NCBI RefSeq assembly: GCF_002549795.1
Contig: NZ_CP021435.1
Coordinates: 2,914,001-2,978,000, forward strand
Direction: 5' to 3'
Length of the DNA: 64,000 bases
Origin: Halomonas beimenensis
GTDB taxonomy: Bacteria; Pseudomonadota; Gammaproteobacteria; Pseudomonadales; Halomonadaceae
Part shown: in pieces, positions 8,021 to 18,941 of the stretch
Layout of the letters: each line of letters begins with the position of its first letter
Numbering within the stretch: the first letter of the stretch is position 1
Program-made: the position numbers and the translations under genes
The notes under the pieces: generated by a model
Database searches by the model: none
Told to the model about the DNA's origin: nothing
The model's input: only the letters and a program-made list of their open reading frames with translations

Positions 8021-9354
8021 CAGTTGACCCTCTCTGCGCTGGCATCGTCGCGCGATGACGTGGATGGCGCGCTCGTTTCCCGGCGCTGCGCGGCCGCGTG
8101 GTAGGCCAGGTACTTGCGCTGAGTGGCGATGTGGTCGGCGATGTGCTTGGCGTCGTGCCAGACGCCCCAGATGAAGCTGGAACCTCGCCGGGACAGCCAG
8201 GGCAGGCCCACGAAGTAGACGCCTGGCTCGCGGGACACGCCGCGTTGGTGCTGCGGCTTGCCGTTCTCGTCGAAGGCGTCGACGTCCAGCCAGCCGTAGT
8301 CCACCGAGAAGCCGGTTGCCCAGACGATCGCGGTCACGCCTGCTGCGTCCAGGGCCAGCTCGCGTAGCGGGTCGACGACGCACGCCGGGTCGTCCGGAAT
8401 GCGACGGGCCTCAGGCTCCTCCGGCAGGTCGAGGCCGTTGCGGGCGATGTAATCGTCCGCGGCATCCAGCATCGCCAGGTAGTTGGCATCCCCCCGGGCC
8501 AGGTTGTCGGCCAGGTCGTCCTCGAAGGTCACGACGCCACCCTGGAAGGCCTTCGTCCGTCCCACCAGCGTCATGCCCTGATGCGCCAGCTCGCGGAAAT
8601 CGATCGTCTTGCCGCCATCGGCCCCGCTGACGGCGATGGTGACGTGCTCGGTGCCCGGCTTCATGACCTCGGCATCCCACTCGCCGAGCACGCCCAGCCA
8701 CCAGCAGAAGTCGCGCCCGCGGTAGGCACGCGGCGGGCGATCGTGGGGCCCCACCGAGAGGTAGACCTGCCGGCCGCTGCGCTGCAGCTCCTCGGCGATC
8801 TGCACCCCGGAGGAACCGGCGCCGACCACCAGCACTGCCCCCTCGGGCAACTGCCGGGGATTGCGGTACTCGGCCGAATGAATCTGCGTAAGGCGCTCGT
8901 CCTCGGGGGCGATCGGCGGAATCACCGGACGCTGGAAGGGGCCGGTGGCCGCCACCACGCGATTGGCCTCGATCACGCCCCGGGAGGTCTCGACGGTGAA
9001 GCCCGGCCGGCCCTGGTTCCGCTCGACCTTCCTGACCTCCACGCCGGTGCGGATGGGGGCACCGATCCTGCGTGCATAGGCCTCGAAATAGGCCGCCACG
9101 CGCTCCTTGGGGGCGAAGGCATCGGCGTCGACATCCTCGAACTCCATACCGGGGAAGCGGTCGTGCCAGGCCGGCCCGTTGGCCACCAGCGAATCCCAGC
9201 GACGGCTGCGCCAGGCCTCGGCGATGCGGTCGCGCTCCAGCACCAGGTGGGGCACGCCGAGGTTGCCCAGGTGCTCGCTCATGGCCACGCCGGCCTGACC
9301 GCCACCGACCACCAGGGTATCGGTGTATTCCTTCTCGAAAACGGGCTCGGTCAT
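8020..9354 (-). CDS. FMO/CzcO-like NAD(P)- and FAD-dependent oxidoreductase
   Basis: 444 residues with two dinucleotide-binding motifs: FAD site GGGQAG at residues 17-22 and NADPH site VVGAGSSG in the middle. HSAEYRNP and ATGFSVDYGWL are typical of flavin monooxygenases of the CzcO/YUCCA-like group, which oxygenate amines, thioethers or ketones. It is the first gene of the FMO-Rid-DUF1028-ArgE operon, directly under the second copy of the shared control region. The pairing suggests N-oxygenation or oxidative attack on a nitrogen compound, followed by hydrolysis. The substrate is unknown. Confidence 0.82.
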   Translation of the reverse strand: MTEPVFEKEYTDTLVVGGGQAGVAMSEHLGNLGVPHLVLERDRIAEAWRSRRWDSLVANGPAWHDRFPGMEFEDVDADAFAPKERVAAYFEAYARRIGAPIRTGVEVRKVERNQGRPGFTVETSRGVIEANRVVAATGPFQRPVIPPIAPEDERLTQIHSAEYRNPRQLPEGAVLVVGAGSSGVQIAEELQRSGRQVYLSVGPHDRPPRAYRGRDFCWWLGVLGEWDAEVMKPGTEHVTIAVSGADGGKTIDFRELAHQGMTLVGRTKAFQGGVVTFEDDLADNLARGDANYLAMLDAADDYIARNGLDLPEEPEARRIPDDPACVVDPLRELALDAAGVTAIVWATGFSVDYGWLDVDAFDENGKPQHQRGVSREPGVYFVGLPWLSRRGSSFIWGVWHDAKHIADHIATQRKYLAYHAAAQRRETSAPSTSSRDDASAERVN

Positions 9355-9403
9355 GGGAGGGATCTCCTTGTTGTCTAGTCTCGACCACCTTAGGAGCCCA
9401 CCC

Positions 9404-9456
9404 TGGTTAAATAAAATATAGTTATTATGGCTTTGGCATCATAAATATCTATGCAA
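9404..9456 (-). promoter_or_regulatory. conserved promoter/operator block, copy 2 (FMO operon)
   Basis: Second copy of the block seen at 4366-4418: TGGTTAAATAAAATAT at 9404-9419, ATCATAAAT at 9438-9446, CTATGCAA at 9449-9456. It lies 50 bp upstream of the FMO-like gene. The dyad ATAGATATTTAT is nearly palindromic. The remainder of the region up to 9764 has no gene. Confidence 0.65.
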
Positions 9457-9656
9457 AGACAACTACCGTCGGGGCCGCCCTCCACCGAGCCCGGGATTGA
9501 TCATCAACGATAGTGCCCTTCTCCGCCGGGCATCGCCCCAGGACAAGACTATGCCGCAACGAGCAAAGCCCCAATGAAGGCAAGGGTTTATCTAATTTAT
9601 GGTTATCAGGAAAAGAGCGCTTGATTACAATGCGTTATTCGAAATGGCCATGGGTC

Positions 9657-9679
9657 ATGGCTCGCCACCGGCGAGCCAT
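9657..9679. other. perfect 10-bp hairpin upstream of usp
   Basis: ATGGCTCGCC, a 3-nt ACC loop, and GGCGAGCCAT. It is about 130 bp upstream of the UspA-like gene in an otherwise featureless intergenic stretch. It could be an mRNA leader structure or a terminator without a T-run. Confidence 0.4.
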
Positions 9680-9764
9680 CCCTGCACGCCCGAGCGTGCA
9701 CCGATCGACGGCGTAATCCGTTGAAAGCGTGACAAGCTTCACGGTCATCGAGAGGCCACACTTG

Positions 9765-9788
9765 TCGGGTATGACAGCCGATACCCGA
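9765..9788 (+). promoter_or_regulatory. 5' leader hairpin just before usp ribosome-binding site
   Basis: TCGGGTAT pairs with ATACCCGA across an 8-nt loop and ends 6 nt before the AAGGAG ribosome-binding site at 9794. It may tune translation or mRNA stability of the usp-BCCT transcript. Confidence 0.4.
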
Positions 9789-9806
9789 CCCAGAAGGAGC
9801 GTAGGC

Positions 9807-10232
9807 ATGTTCAAGAAGATCATGGTGCCAGTGGACCTGGCGCATTTCGATGTGATCGAACCATCGCTTCAGGTGGTGGCGGATCAGGCCAGGCACTACA
9901 AGGCCGAGGTCTGCTACGTGGCCGTGACCTCCACGGTCCCGGGCAGCGTGGCCCACAATCCGGAGGAGTATCAGCAGAAGCTGGAAGCCTTCGCCCAGGA
10001 GCGGGCCAAGGTGCACGGCCAGCCGGTCAGCGCCCGGGTCTTCACCACGCCGGATCCGATCGCCGAGCTCGACGACGTCCTCATCGATGCCATCGACGAG
10101 GTCAGCGCCGACCTGGTGATCATGCCGACCCACCCGCCGAAGCATCTGGACGTCGTCATCCCGTCCCATGGCGGCAAGGTCGCCACCCACACCAAGGCTT
10201 CGGTCTTTCTGGTGCGTCCCTCGCAGGATTGA
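9807..10232 (+). CDS. universal stress protein (UspA family)
   Basis: 141 residues from the ATG at 9807, which follows AAGGAG at 9794-9799. Typical Usp alpha/beta features: N-terminal strand MFKKIMVPVDLA and C-terminal nucleotide-binding-type segment MPTHPPKHLDVVIPSHGGKVATHT, ending SVFLVRPSQ. It is 42 bp upstream of a BCCT osmolyte transporter on the same strand. Halomonas elongata has a comparable pairing, TeaD with the TeaABC ectoine transporter, where the Usp modulates uptake. A regulatory role on the adjacent transporter is plausible here, by analogy only. Confidence 0.88.
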   Translation: MFKKIMVPVDLAHFDVIEPSLQVVADQARHYKAEVCYVAVTSTVPGSVAHNPEEYQQKLEAFAQERAKVHGQPVSARVFTTPDPIAELDDVLIDAIDEVSADLVIMPTHPPKHLDVVIPSHGGKVATHTKASVFLVRPSQD

Positions 10233-10274
10233 CGCCTACACTTCGCACATCGACGTCGACAAGGAGAGACTCTC

Positions 10275-11936
10275 GTGACGAACGACAACAAAGCCCCAGA
10301 GGCGGCCGGCCCGGGGGAGGGCATTCCCGCCCCCGAGGGCCCGGCCAATCTCATCGATACCGATTACGTGATCGGTCAGGACAACATCGCCACCACCAAG
10401 CTGGGCGTGAGCCTCGACCTTCACGGCAAGGTCTTCACCTTCTCCTCGCTGGTGATCCTGTTCTTCGTGATCATCACCCTGGCCCTGCAGGATCAGGTGG
10501 AGCCGATCTTCAACGCCATCTTCAGCGTGCTGACCGGGAACCTGTCCTGGTTCTTCCTGCTGGCCGCCAACATCTTCGTGGTGCTGTCGATCGTGCTGAT
10601 CTTCACCCCCCTCGGGAAGGTGAGGATCGGGGGGGCCCATGCCACCCCGGACTTCAGCTATGCCGGCTGGTTCGCCATGCTGTTCGCCGCGGGCATGGGC
10701 ATCGGCCTGATGTTCTATGGCGTCTCCGAGCCGCTGACCCACTTCGGCACCGCCATGGGCGGCACCACCGTGGAGAACGGGGTACGCACCGACTGGTCGC
10801 CGCTGGGCGCCGCCGCGGGTAACCAGGATGCCGCCATCTCGCTGGGCATGGCCGCCACCATCTTCCACTGGGGCCTCCACCCCTGGGGGATCTATGCGGT
10901 GGTGGCCCTGGCGCTGGCCCTGTTCTCCTTCAACAAGGGCCTGCCATTGACCATGCGCTCGATCTTCTACCCGATCCTGGGCGAGCGCGTCTGGGGTTGG
11001 CCGGGCCATGTCATCGACATCCTGGCGGTGTTCGCCACCCTCTTCGGCCTGGCGACCTCCCTGGGGCTCGGGGCCTCCCAGGCCTCCGCGGGGCTTAGCT
11101 ACCTGTTCGGCGTACCCAACACCAACGCCACCATGGTCATCCTGATCATGGGCATCACCGCCGTGGCGCTGTGCTCCATCCTGCTGGGCGTGGAGAAGGG
11201 CGTGCAGCGCCTCTCCCAGCTCAACATGGTACTGGCCCTCCTGCTGCTGCTGTTCGTGATCTTCGTCGGTCCGACCCTGCTGATCGCCACCGGCTTCTTC
11301 GAGAACCTGATGTCCTACCTGGTGAACCTGCCGGCGCTGTCCATGCCGTTCGGCCGCGAGGACGCCAACTTCAGCCAGGGCTGGACCGCCTTCTACTGGG
11401 CCTGGTGGATCTCCTGGTCACCCTTCGTCGGCATGTTCATCGCCCGCGTGAGCCGCGGCCGTACCGTCCGCGAGTTCCTGATCGCCGTGCTGCTGGTGCC
11501 TTCCGTGGTCTCGGTGCTGTGGATGACCTCCTTCGGCGGCACCGCCATCGACCAGGTCGTTCGGGATGGCTTCCAGGGCGTTCAGGAAGCGGCCCTGGAG
11601 CTGCAGCTGTTCGTGATGCTCGGCCAGCTGCCGCTGACCGCGATCACGTCCTTCGTCGGCATCGTGCTGGTGATGGTGTTCTTCATCACCTCCTCGGACT
11701 CCGGGTCCCTGGTGATCGACTCCATCACCGCCGGCGGCAAGGTGGACGCGCCCAAGCCGCAGCGCATCTTCTGGGCCCTGATCGAGGGCGCCGTCGCCAT
11801 CGCCCTGCTGCTGGGCGGCGGCCTGACGGCCCTGCAGACGGCGGTGATCACCACCGGCCTGCCCTTCACCCTGGTGCTGCTGGCAGCCTGCTACGCCATC
11901 GTCAAGGGCCTGACCAGCGAGCCCAAGAGCGTCTGA
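10275..11936 (+). CDS. BCCT family betaine/choline/carnitine transporter
   Basis: 553 residues with a GTG start at 10275 after AAGGAG. A hydrophilic N-terminal tail of about 45 residues precedes 12 expected membrane helices. Family signatures: GMGIGLMFYGVSEPLTHF, the FHWGLHPWGIYA segment, and the conserved helix-8 motif WWISWSPFVGMFIARVSRGR. These secondary transporters import quaternary ammonium osmoprotectants coupled to sodium or protons, as expected in a halophile. The C-terminal tail is short, unlike the long osmosensory tail of BetP-type members. A strong terminator follows. Confidence 0.93.
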   Translation: MTNDNKAPEAAGPGEGIPAPEGPANLIDTDYVIGQDNIATTKLGVSLDLHGKVFTFSSLVILFFVIITLALQDQVEPIFNAIFSVLTGNLSWFFLLAANIFVVLSIVLIFTPLGKVRIGGAHATPDFSYAGWFAMLFAAGMGIGLMFYGVSEPLTHFGTAMGGTTVENGVRTDWSPLGAAAGNQDAAISLGMAATIFHWGLHPWGIYAVVALALALFSFNKGLPLTMRSIFYPILGERVWGWPGHVIDILAVFATLFGLATSLGLGASQASAGLSYLFGVPNTNATMVILIMGITAVALCSILLGVEKGVQRLSQLNMVLALLLLLFVIFVGPTLLIATGFFENLMSYLVNLPALSMPFGREDANFSQGWTAFYWAWWISWSPFVGMFIARVSRGRTVREFLIAVLLVPSVVSVLWMTSFGGTAIDQVVRDGFQGVQEAALELQLFVMLGQLPLTAITSFVGIVLVMVFFITSSDSGSLVIDSITAGGKVDAPKPQRIFWALIEGAVAIALLLGGGLTALQTAVITTGLPFTLVLLAACYAIVKGLTSEPKSV

Positions 11937-11976
11937 CCCCCACCATCGAGCCGGCCTCGCCGGCGCTCTCGACGAG

Positions 11977-12008
11977 GATCGCCCCGCCCCGTGCGGGGCG
12001 ATCTTTTT
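11977..12008 (+). terminator. rho-independent terminator after BCCT gene
   Basis: A 10-bp stem (GATCGCCCCG with CGGGGCGATC), a 7-nt loop and a run of five T. It begins 41 bp after the BCCT stop. Confidence 0.9.
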
Positions 12009-12210
12009 GGTACTTCGCAGATCAGCGTGAACGGGGGATGTCGCCACCGAATGAGCCAGGGTGCGCTCATGGCCGTCGTAAGGCAGATAAGCGCCAGCGC
12101 ATCTACCGATTCTTCCGACTTGCCTGCCTCATGGCAGGTGCGCTCGCACGCTCGCTTACCTGCCCTACGGCTCGTTCATCCGCCCGCGTGAGGACGCGTG
12201 CCGGATACGA
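12009..12210. other. gene-free spacer between BCCT terminator and purA terminator
   Basis: About 200 bp with no convincing coding frame or ribosome-binding site. A small CCTGCC/GGCAGG hairpin is visible near 12122-12138. Nothing else is recognised. Confidence 0.5.
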
Positions 12211-12242
12211 GAACGCCGCCCGGGTCCTCCCGGGCGGCGTTC
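12211..12242 (-). terminator. long perfect hairpin downstream of purA
   Basis: A 14-bp perfect stem (GAACGCCGCCCGGG and complement) with a TCCT loop, 40 bp beyond the purA stop. It lacks a good T-run, but its position and stability suit a transcript end. Confidence 0.55.
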
Positions 12243-12281
12243 GTTATGGCGTGATCTCGACGCCGGCGGGCGCCGGCGACC

Positions 12282-14844
<2,563 letters not shown>

Positions 14845-14943
14845 GTCGTTCTTCCTGCAAGACGGTGGTTGGGCCTTCGGCAAGCCTCGCGGCGTGACGT
14901 GGCGGGAGCGCCGGAGGGGGTTGCCGGGGAAGTGGAGAGGCCA

Positions 14944-14968
14944 CAAAAAAACCGGGCCACGCCCGGTT
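14944..14968 (-). terminator. rho-independent terminator downstream of hflC
   Basis: On the minus strand AACCGGGC, loop GTG, GCCCGGTT followed by seven T. It lies between hflC and hisZ, so hisZ-purA depend on read-through or their own promoter. Confidence 0.85.
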
Positions 14969-15039
14969 ACAGGAGTCTACCACGTTTGGGAACGGGATGA
15001 ACCCCGTGGCGGGGCGGCGTCGCCGCCCCGCCACGGCCG

Positions 15040-15927
15040 TCACTCCCCGGCCTGAGGACGCGGGCTCTTCAGGTACTGGAAGAAGTCGCTGGACGGATCC
15101 AGCACCAGCATGTTGCCGTCGCCCTTGAAGCTGTTGCGATAGGCATCGAGGCTGCGCCAGAAGGAGAAGAACTCCTCGTCCTGCCCATAGGCCTCGGAGA
15201 AGATCGCCGCGGCCTCGGCATCGCCCTCACCGCGCAGGGTCTCGGAGCGCTCGTTGGCCTGGGCCAGCAGCACCTGGCGACGACGGTCGGCGTTGGCGCG
15301 GATGCGCTCCGCCTCTTCCTGGCCCTGGGCGCGCCACTCGCGGGCCTCCCGCTCGCGCTCGGAGCGCATGCGGTCGTAGACCGCCGAGGACACGTCCTCG
15401 GGCAGGTCGATGCGCTTGACCCGGATGTCGAGGACGGCCACGCCGAGCTCCTCCCGCATCAGGCGGTCGAGCTCCTCCGTGGGACCGGTCATCAGCTCGT
15501 CGCGCTTCTCCGAGATGATCTGCTGGAGGTTCAGGCGGCCGAACTCGTTCCGCAGGCTCTCGTCGACCCGTGGCTGGATCAGCCGCACCGCCTGCATCTC
15601 GTTGCCCGAGGTGGCCTCGTAGTAGCGGGTCGGGTTGACCACCTGCCACTTGACGTAGGAGTCGACGATCACCGCCTTCTGCTCCAGGGTCAGGTAGCGG
15701 CTGGCATCGGTGTCCAGCGTCAGCACCCGGGTGTCGAACTTGCGGATGGTCTGGGTGATCGGCACCTTGAAGTGCAGCCCCGGCTGGATGTTCTCCTCGA
15801 CCACCTCGCCGAAGCGCAGCTTCACCGCGCGCTCGGTCTCGTCCACCACGTAGAGGCTGTTGCTGGCCAGCCAGGCGGCGGCGGCCAGGCCGCCGACGAT
15901 GAGCAGGGATCGGTTGTTGATCATCAT
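15040..15927 (-). CDS. hflC: FtsH protease modulator HflC
   Basis: 295 residues. An N-terminal membrane anchor (about residues 7-25) is followed by a periplasmic SPFH/band-7 domain (FKVPITQTIRKFDTRV, NFR-like E. coli HflC pattern). HflC and HflK form the large complex that encloses FtsH and limits its access to membrane substrates. Its first ATG overlaps the hflK stop (TAATG), showing translational coupling. A second ATG one codon later is equally possible. Confidence 0.95.
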   Translation of the reverse strand: MMINNRSLLIVGGLAAAAWLASNSLYVVDETERAVKLRFGEVVEENIQPGLHFKVPITQTIRKFDTRVLTLDTDASRYLTLEQKAVIVDSYVKWQVVNPTRYYEATSGNEMQAVRLIQPRVDESLRNEFGRLNLQQIISEKRDELMTGPTEELDRLMREELGVAVLDIRVKRIDLPEDVSSAVYDRMRSEREREAREWRAQGQEEAERIRANADRRRQVLLAQANERSETLRGEGDAEAAAIFSEAYGQDEEFFSFWRSLDAYRNSFKGDGNMLVLDPSSDFFQYLKSPRPQAGE

Positions 15928-17141
15928 TAACGGCCCTCCCTGCGGATTCCGTTGCTGCTGGAGTTGCGGTTGCTGTCACTGGAGGACTGGGTGGCGCGCA
16001 GGCGCTCGAGCACCGCGGGATCGAGCTCGTCGCGGCCGCTCTCGCCGGCGATCCCGCCGGTGGAGCCGCGACTCAGCCGATCCATGGGCAGCACCATCAG
16101 CGGCGCCTCGCTGTCCACGTCCACCATCACCTTGGCGGTCTCGCCGTAGACCTCGGACAGGGCGTCGAGATAGAGGCGTTCGCGCATGATCGCCGGGGCG
16201 TCCTGGTACTGGGTCAGCAACGCATTGAAGCGGTTGGCCTGACCGCGGGCCTCGGCCACCACGGACTCGCGATAGCCCTGGCCCTGCTCGACGATGCGTT
16301 GGGCCTGGCCCTGGGCGGCGGGTATCACGGCGTTGGCGTAGGCCATGGCCTGGTTGATGGTGCGCTGGCGATCCTCGCGGGCGCGGATGACGTCGTCGAA
16401 GGCGTCCTGCACCGCGTCGGGCGGCGAGGTGGACTCGACGTTGAGCGTCTGCAGGCGGATGCCGGTGCCGTAGCTGTCCAGGTAGGACTGCAGGCGGCTG
16501 GCCACCGCGGTGCCGAGGATCTCGCGGCCGGAGGTCAGGATGTCGATCATGTCGGTGCCGCCCACCACGTGGCGCAGCGCCGAGTCCAGGGCGTTCTCCA
16601 GCGACAGCTCCGGGTTGCGCACGTTGAGCACGTAGCCGCGCGGATCGGCGACCTGGTACTGGGCCGAGATCTCGACGGAGACGATGTTCTCGTCCTGGGT
16701 CAGCATCGACTGGGTCTGGCTCACCGAGCGTACCCGGGTGACGTTGACCATGCGCACGTCGTCGATCAGCGGCGGGTTCCATTGCAGGCCGGGGGTGACC
16801 ACCTCCTGGAACTTGCCGAAGCGCAGTACCACGCCGCGCTCGGACTGGTCGACCAGGTAGAAGCCGGAGGCCGCCCAGATCGCCAGGGCCACGATCAACA
16901 GCAGGCCGGGCAGGGCGAAGGCATTGCGCGGCTTGCCGCCACCGCCTCCGCCGCCGCCGCCACGCTTTCCGCGGCCGCCCAGCATGCTGTTGAGCTTGTC
17001 CTGAAACTTCTTCAGGGCCTCGTCGAGGTCGGGCGGCCCCTGGTTGCCGCCACCACGGCCACCGCCGCCGCTTCCGCCACGGCGCCCTCCCCCACTCCAG
17101 GGATCGTGCTGGTTGCCGCCACCGGGCTCATTCCAGGCCAT
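15927..17141 (-). CDS. hflK: FtsH protease modulator HflK
   Basis: 404 residues, close to E. coli HflK (419). The N-terminus is a cytoplasmic Gly/Arg/Asn-rich low-complexity tail (about residues 1-70, with runs of glycine). One membrane segment (about residues 73-95) and an SPFH/band-7 domain (YLVDQSERGVVLRFGKF) follow. It partners HflC around FtsH. The stop overlaps the hflC start. The glycine-run part is coded by GCC/GGC repeats and could be length-variable. Confidence 0.95.
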   Translation of the reverse strand: MAWNEPGGGNQHDPWSGGGRRGGSGGGGRGGGNQGPPDLDEALKKFQDKLNSMLGGRGKRGGGGGGGGGKPRNAFALPGLLLIVALAIWAASGFYLVDQSERGVVLRFGKFQEVVTPGLQWNPPLIDDVRMVNVTRVRSVSQTQSMLTQDENIVSVEISAQYQVADPRGYVLNVRNPELSLENALDSALRHVVGGTDMIDILTSGREILGTAVASRLQSYLDSYGTGIRLQTLNVESTSPPDAVQDAFDDVIRAREDRQRTINQAMAYANAVIPAAQGQAQRIVEQGQGYRESVVAEARGQANRFNALLTQYQDAPAIMRERLYLDALSEVYGETAKVMVDVDSEAPLMVLPMDRLSRGSTGGIAGESGRDELDPAVLERLRATQSSSDSNRNSSSNGIRREGR

Positions 17142-17249
17142 ACGTCGTCTCCACTATGCGTTCCATTCCGCCGCCGCCATGCGCGGCAGGCATCGGTTGC
17201 GATCCTTGTGGCGCCGGCCGGCCTGCACCGGCCGGCACCCGAAGGCGAC

Positions 17250-18566
17250 TCATTGTTCCCACAGGGGGCGATCCTGCAGCGTCTCGGGCAGGTAGTCGTC
17301 GGCTCGCTCGCCGAGCCGAGCCATCAGCTGCAGGAAGTCGCGCCGCGGCAGCCGTACCTCCAGCAGGGTGCGCCCCTGCTCGTCGAAGCGTTCGTCGCGC
17401 ACCGCCCCCAGCTCGTGCAGGCCGGCCCGCAGCCTGCCCTGCTGCGGCTCCAGGGTCAGTTCGAAGTCGATGATGTCGTCGGCCAGGCATTCGGAGAGCG
17501 CCTGCTCGAACAGCTCCAGTCCCTTGCCGTCCCGTGCCGACAGCCAGACCACCTCGGGGCGCCCCTCGCCGTCACGCTCGATGCGCGGGGCACTGTCGAA
17601 GAGGTCGATCTTGTTCATGACCTTCAGGGTCGGCACCTCCAGGGCACCGATCTCGTCCAGCACGTCCTCCACCTGGCTCACGTTGAGCTCGCGATCGGGG
17701 TCGGCGGCGTCGATCACGTGCACCAGCAGGCTGGCCTCGGCGGCCTCCTGGAGGGTCGCCTGGAAGGCCTCCACCAGCTTGTGCGGCAGGTGGCGGATGA
17801 ACCCCACGGTATCGGCCAGCACCACCGGCCCGACGTCCTCGACCTCCAGGCGCCGCAGCGTCGGGTCGAGGGTAGCGAACAGTTGGTCGGCCGCATAGAC
17901 CCTCGAGGCGGTCAGGGCGTTGAACAGCGTCGACTTGCCGGCGTTGGTATAGCCGACCAGGGACACGCTGGGGATCTCGGCCCGGGACCGGGCACGGCGG
18001 TTCTGGCTGCGCTGGCTGCGTACCTTGTCGAGGCGCTTGTGGATCGCCTTGATGCGGGCACGCAGCAACCGCCGGTCGGTCTCCAGCTGGGTCTCGCCGG
18101 GACCACGCAGGCCGATGCCGCCCTTCTGGCGCTCCAGGTGGGTCCAGCCCCGTACCAGCCGGGTCGACATGTACTCCAGCTGAGCCAGCTCGACCTGCAG
18201 CTTGCCTTCGTGGGTCCGCGCGCGCTGGGCGAAGATGTCGAGGATCAACCCGGTGCGGTCGAGGACGCGGCACTTCAGCGACTGCTCGAGGTTGCGCTCC
18301 TGGGAGGGGCTGAGGGCATGGTTGAAGATCACCAGCTCGGCCTTGTGGGCATCCAGGGCCTCGCGCAGCTCCTCGACCTTGCCCGAGCCGATGAAGGAAC
18401 GCGGGTCGGGCCGGTTGCGCGACCCGGTCAGCAGGGTGGCCGGCTCCGCGCCGGCCGAGCGCACGAGCTCGAGGAACTCGCCGGCATCCTCTCGCTCCTG
18501 CTCGTCCTGGAAATCCACATGGACGAGGACCGCCGTCTCACCGGCGTCGGGACGTTCGAAAAACAA
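17250..18566 (-). CDS. hflX: ribosome-rescue GTPase HflX
   Basis: 438 residues. HflX splits stalled ribosomes. An N-terminal HflX domain with a coiled region leads into a TRAFAC GTPase domain: G1 GYTNAGKST, G3 DTVGFI, G4 NKID, and the family motif GPGETQLE just before it. The frame starts with TTG at 18566; a GAGG sequence seven bases upstream supports this rare start codon. It lies 8 bp downstream of hfq, so the two are probably cotranscribed. Confidence 0.95.
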   Translation of the reverse strand: MFFERPDAGETAVLVHVDFQDEQEREDAGEFLELVRSAGAEPATLLTGSRNRPDPRSFIGSGKVEELREALDAHKAELVIFNHALSPSQERNLEQSLKCRVLDRTGLILDIFAQRARTHEGKLQVELAQLEYMSTRLVRGWTHLERQKGGIGLRGPGETQLETDRRLLRARIKAIHKRLDKVRSQRSQNRRARSRAEIPSVSLVGYTNAGKSTLFNALTASRVYAADQLFATLDPTLRRLEVEDVGPVVLADTVGFIRHLPHKLVEAFQATLQEAAEASLLVHVIDAADPDRELNVSQVEDVLDEIGALEVPTLKVMNKIDLFDSAPRIERDGEGRPEVVWLSARDGKGLELFEQALSECLADDIIDFELTLEPQQGRLRAGLHELGAVRDERFDEQGRTLLEVRLPRRDFLQLMARLGERADDYLPETLQDRPLWEQ

Positions 18567-18574
18567 TCAATACC

Positions 18575-18826
18575 TCACGCGTTGCTGTCGGACTGCGCTC
18601 CGGCGTCCGGGGCCGGCAGTCGCACGTTGCGCGACGGCACGACCGTGGAGATGGCATGCTTGTAGACCATCTGGCTGACGGTGTTGCGCAGCAGGATGAC
18701 GAACTGGTCGAAGGACTCGATCTGGCCCTGCAGCTTGATGCCGTTGACCAGGAAGATCGATACCGGAATGCGCTCCTTGCGCAGGATGTTCAGGTACGGA
18801 TCTTGAAGGGACTGCCCTTTGGACAT
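18575..18826 (-). CDS. hfq: RNA chaperone Hfq
   Basis: 83 residues. The Sm1 motif region ([35 protein letters not shown]) and Sm2 motif ([12 protein letters not shown]) are both complete. It forms a hexameric ring that pairs small RNAs with mRNAs. The C-terminal tail is short, unlike the long E. coli tail. A clear GGGAG ribosome-binding site precedes the ATG. It sits between miaA and hflX as in most gammaproteobacteria. Confidence 0.98.
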   Translation of the reverse strand: MSKGQSLQDPYLNILRKERIPVSIFLVNGIKLQGQIESFDQFVILLRNTVSQMVYKHAISTVVPSRNVRLPAPDAGAQSDSNA

Positions 18827-18941
18827 GTTGCTCTCCCTGAGTTGTCTCTGGGGTTGATCTTGGTGTGCTCGCCCCCGCCAGGGGCGACACGAATTAACCG
18901 ACGGGCCCGATCAGACGGCCACTCGAAACGGCCATCTTACG

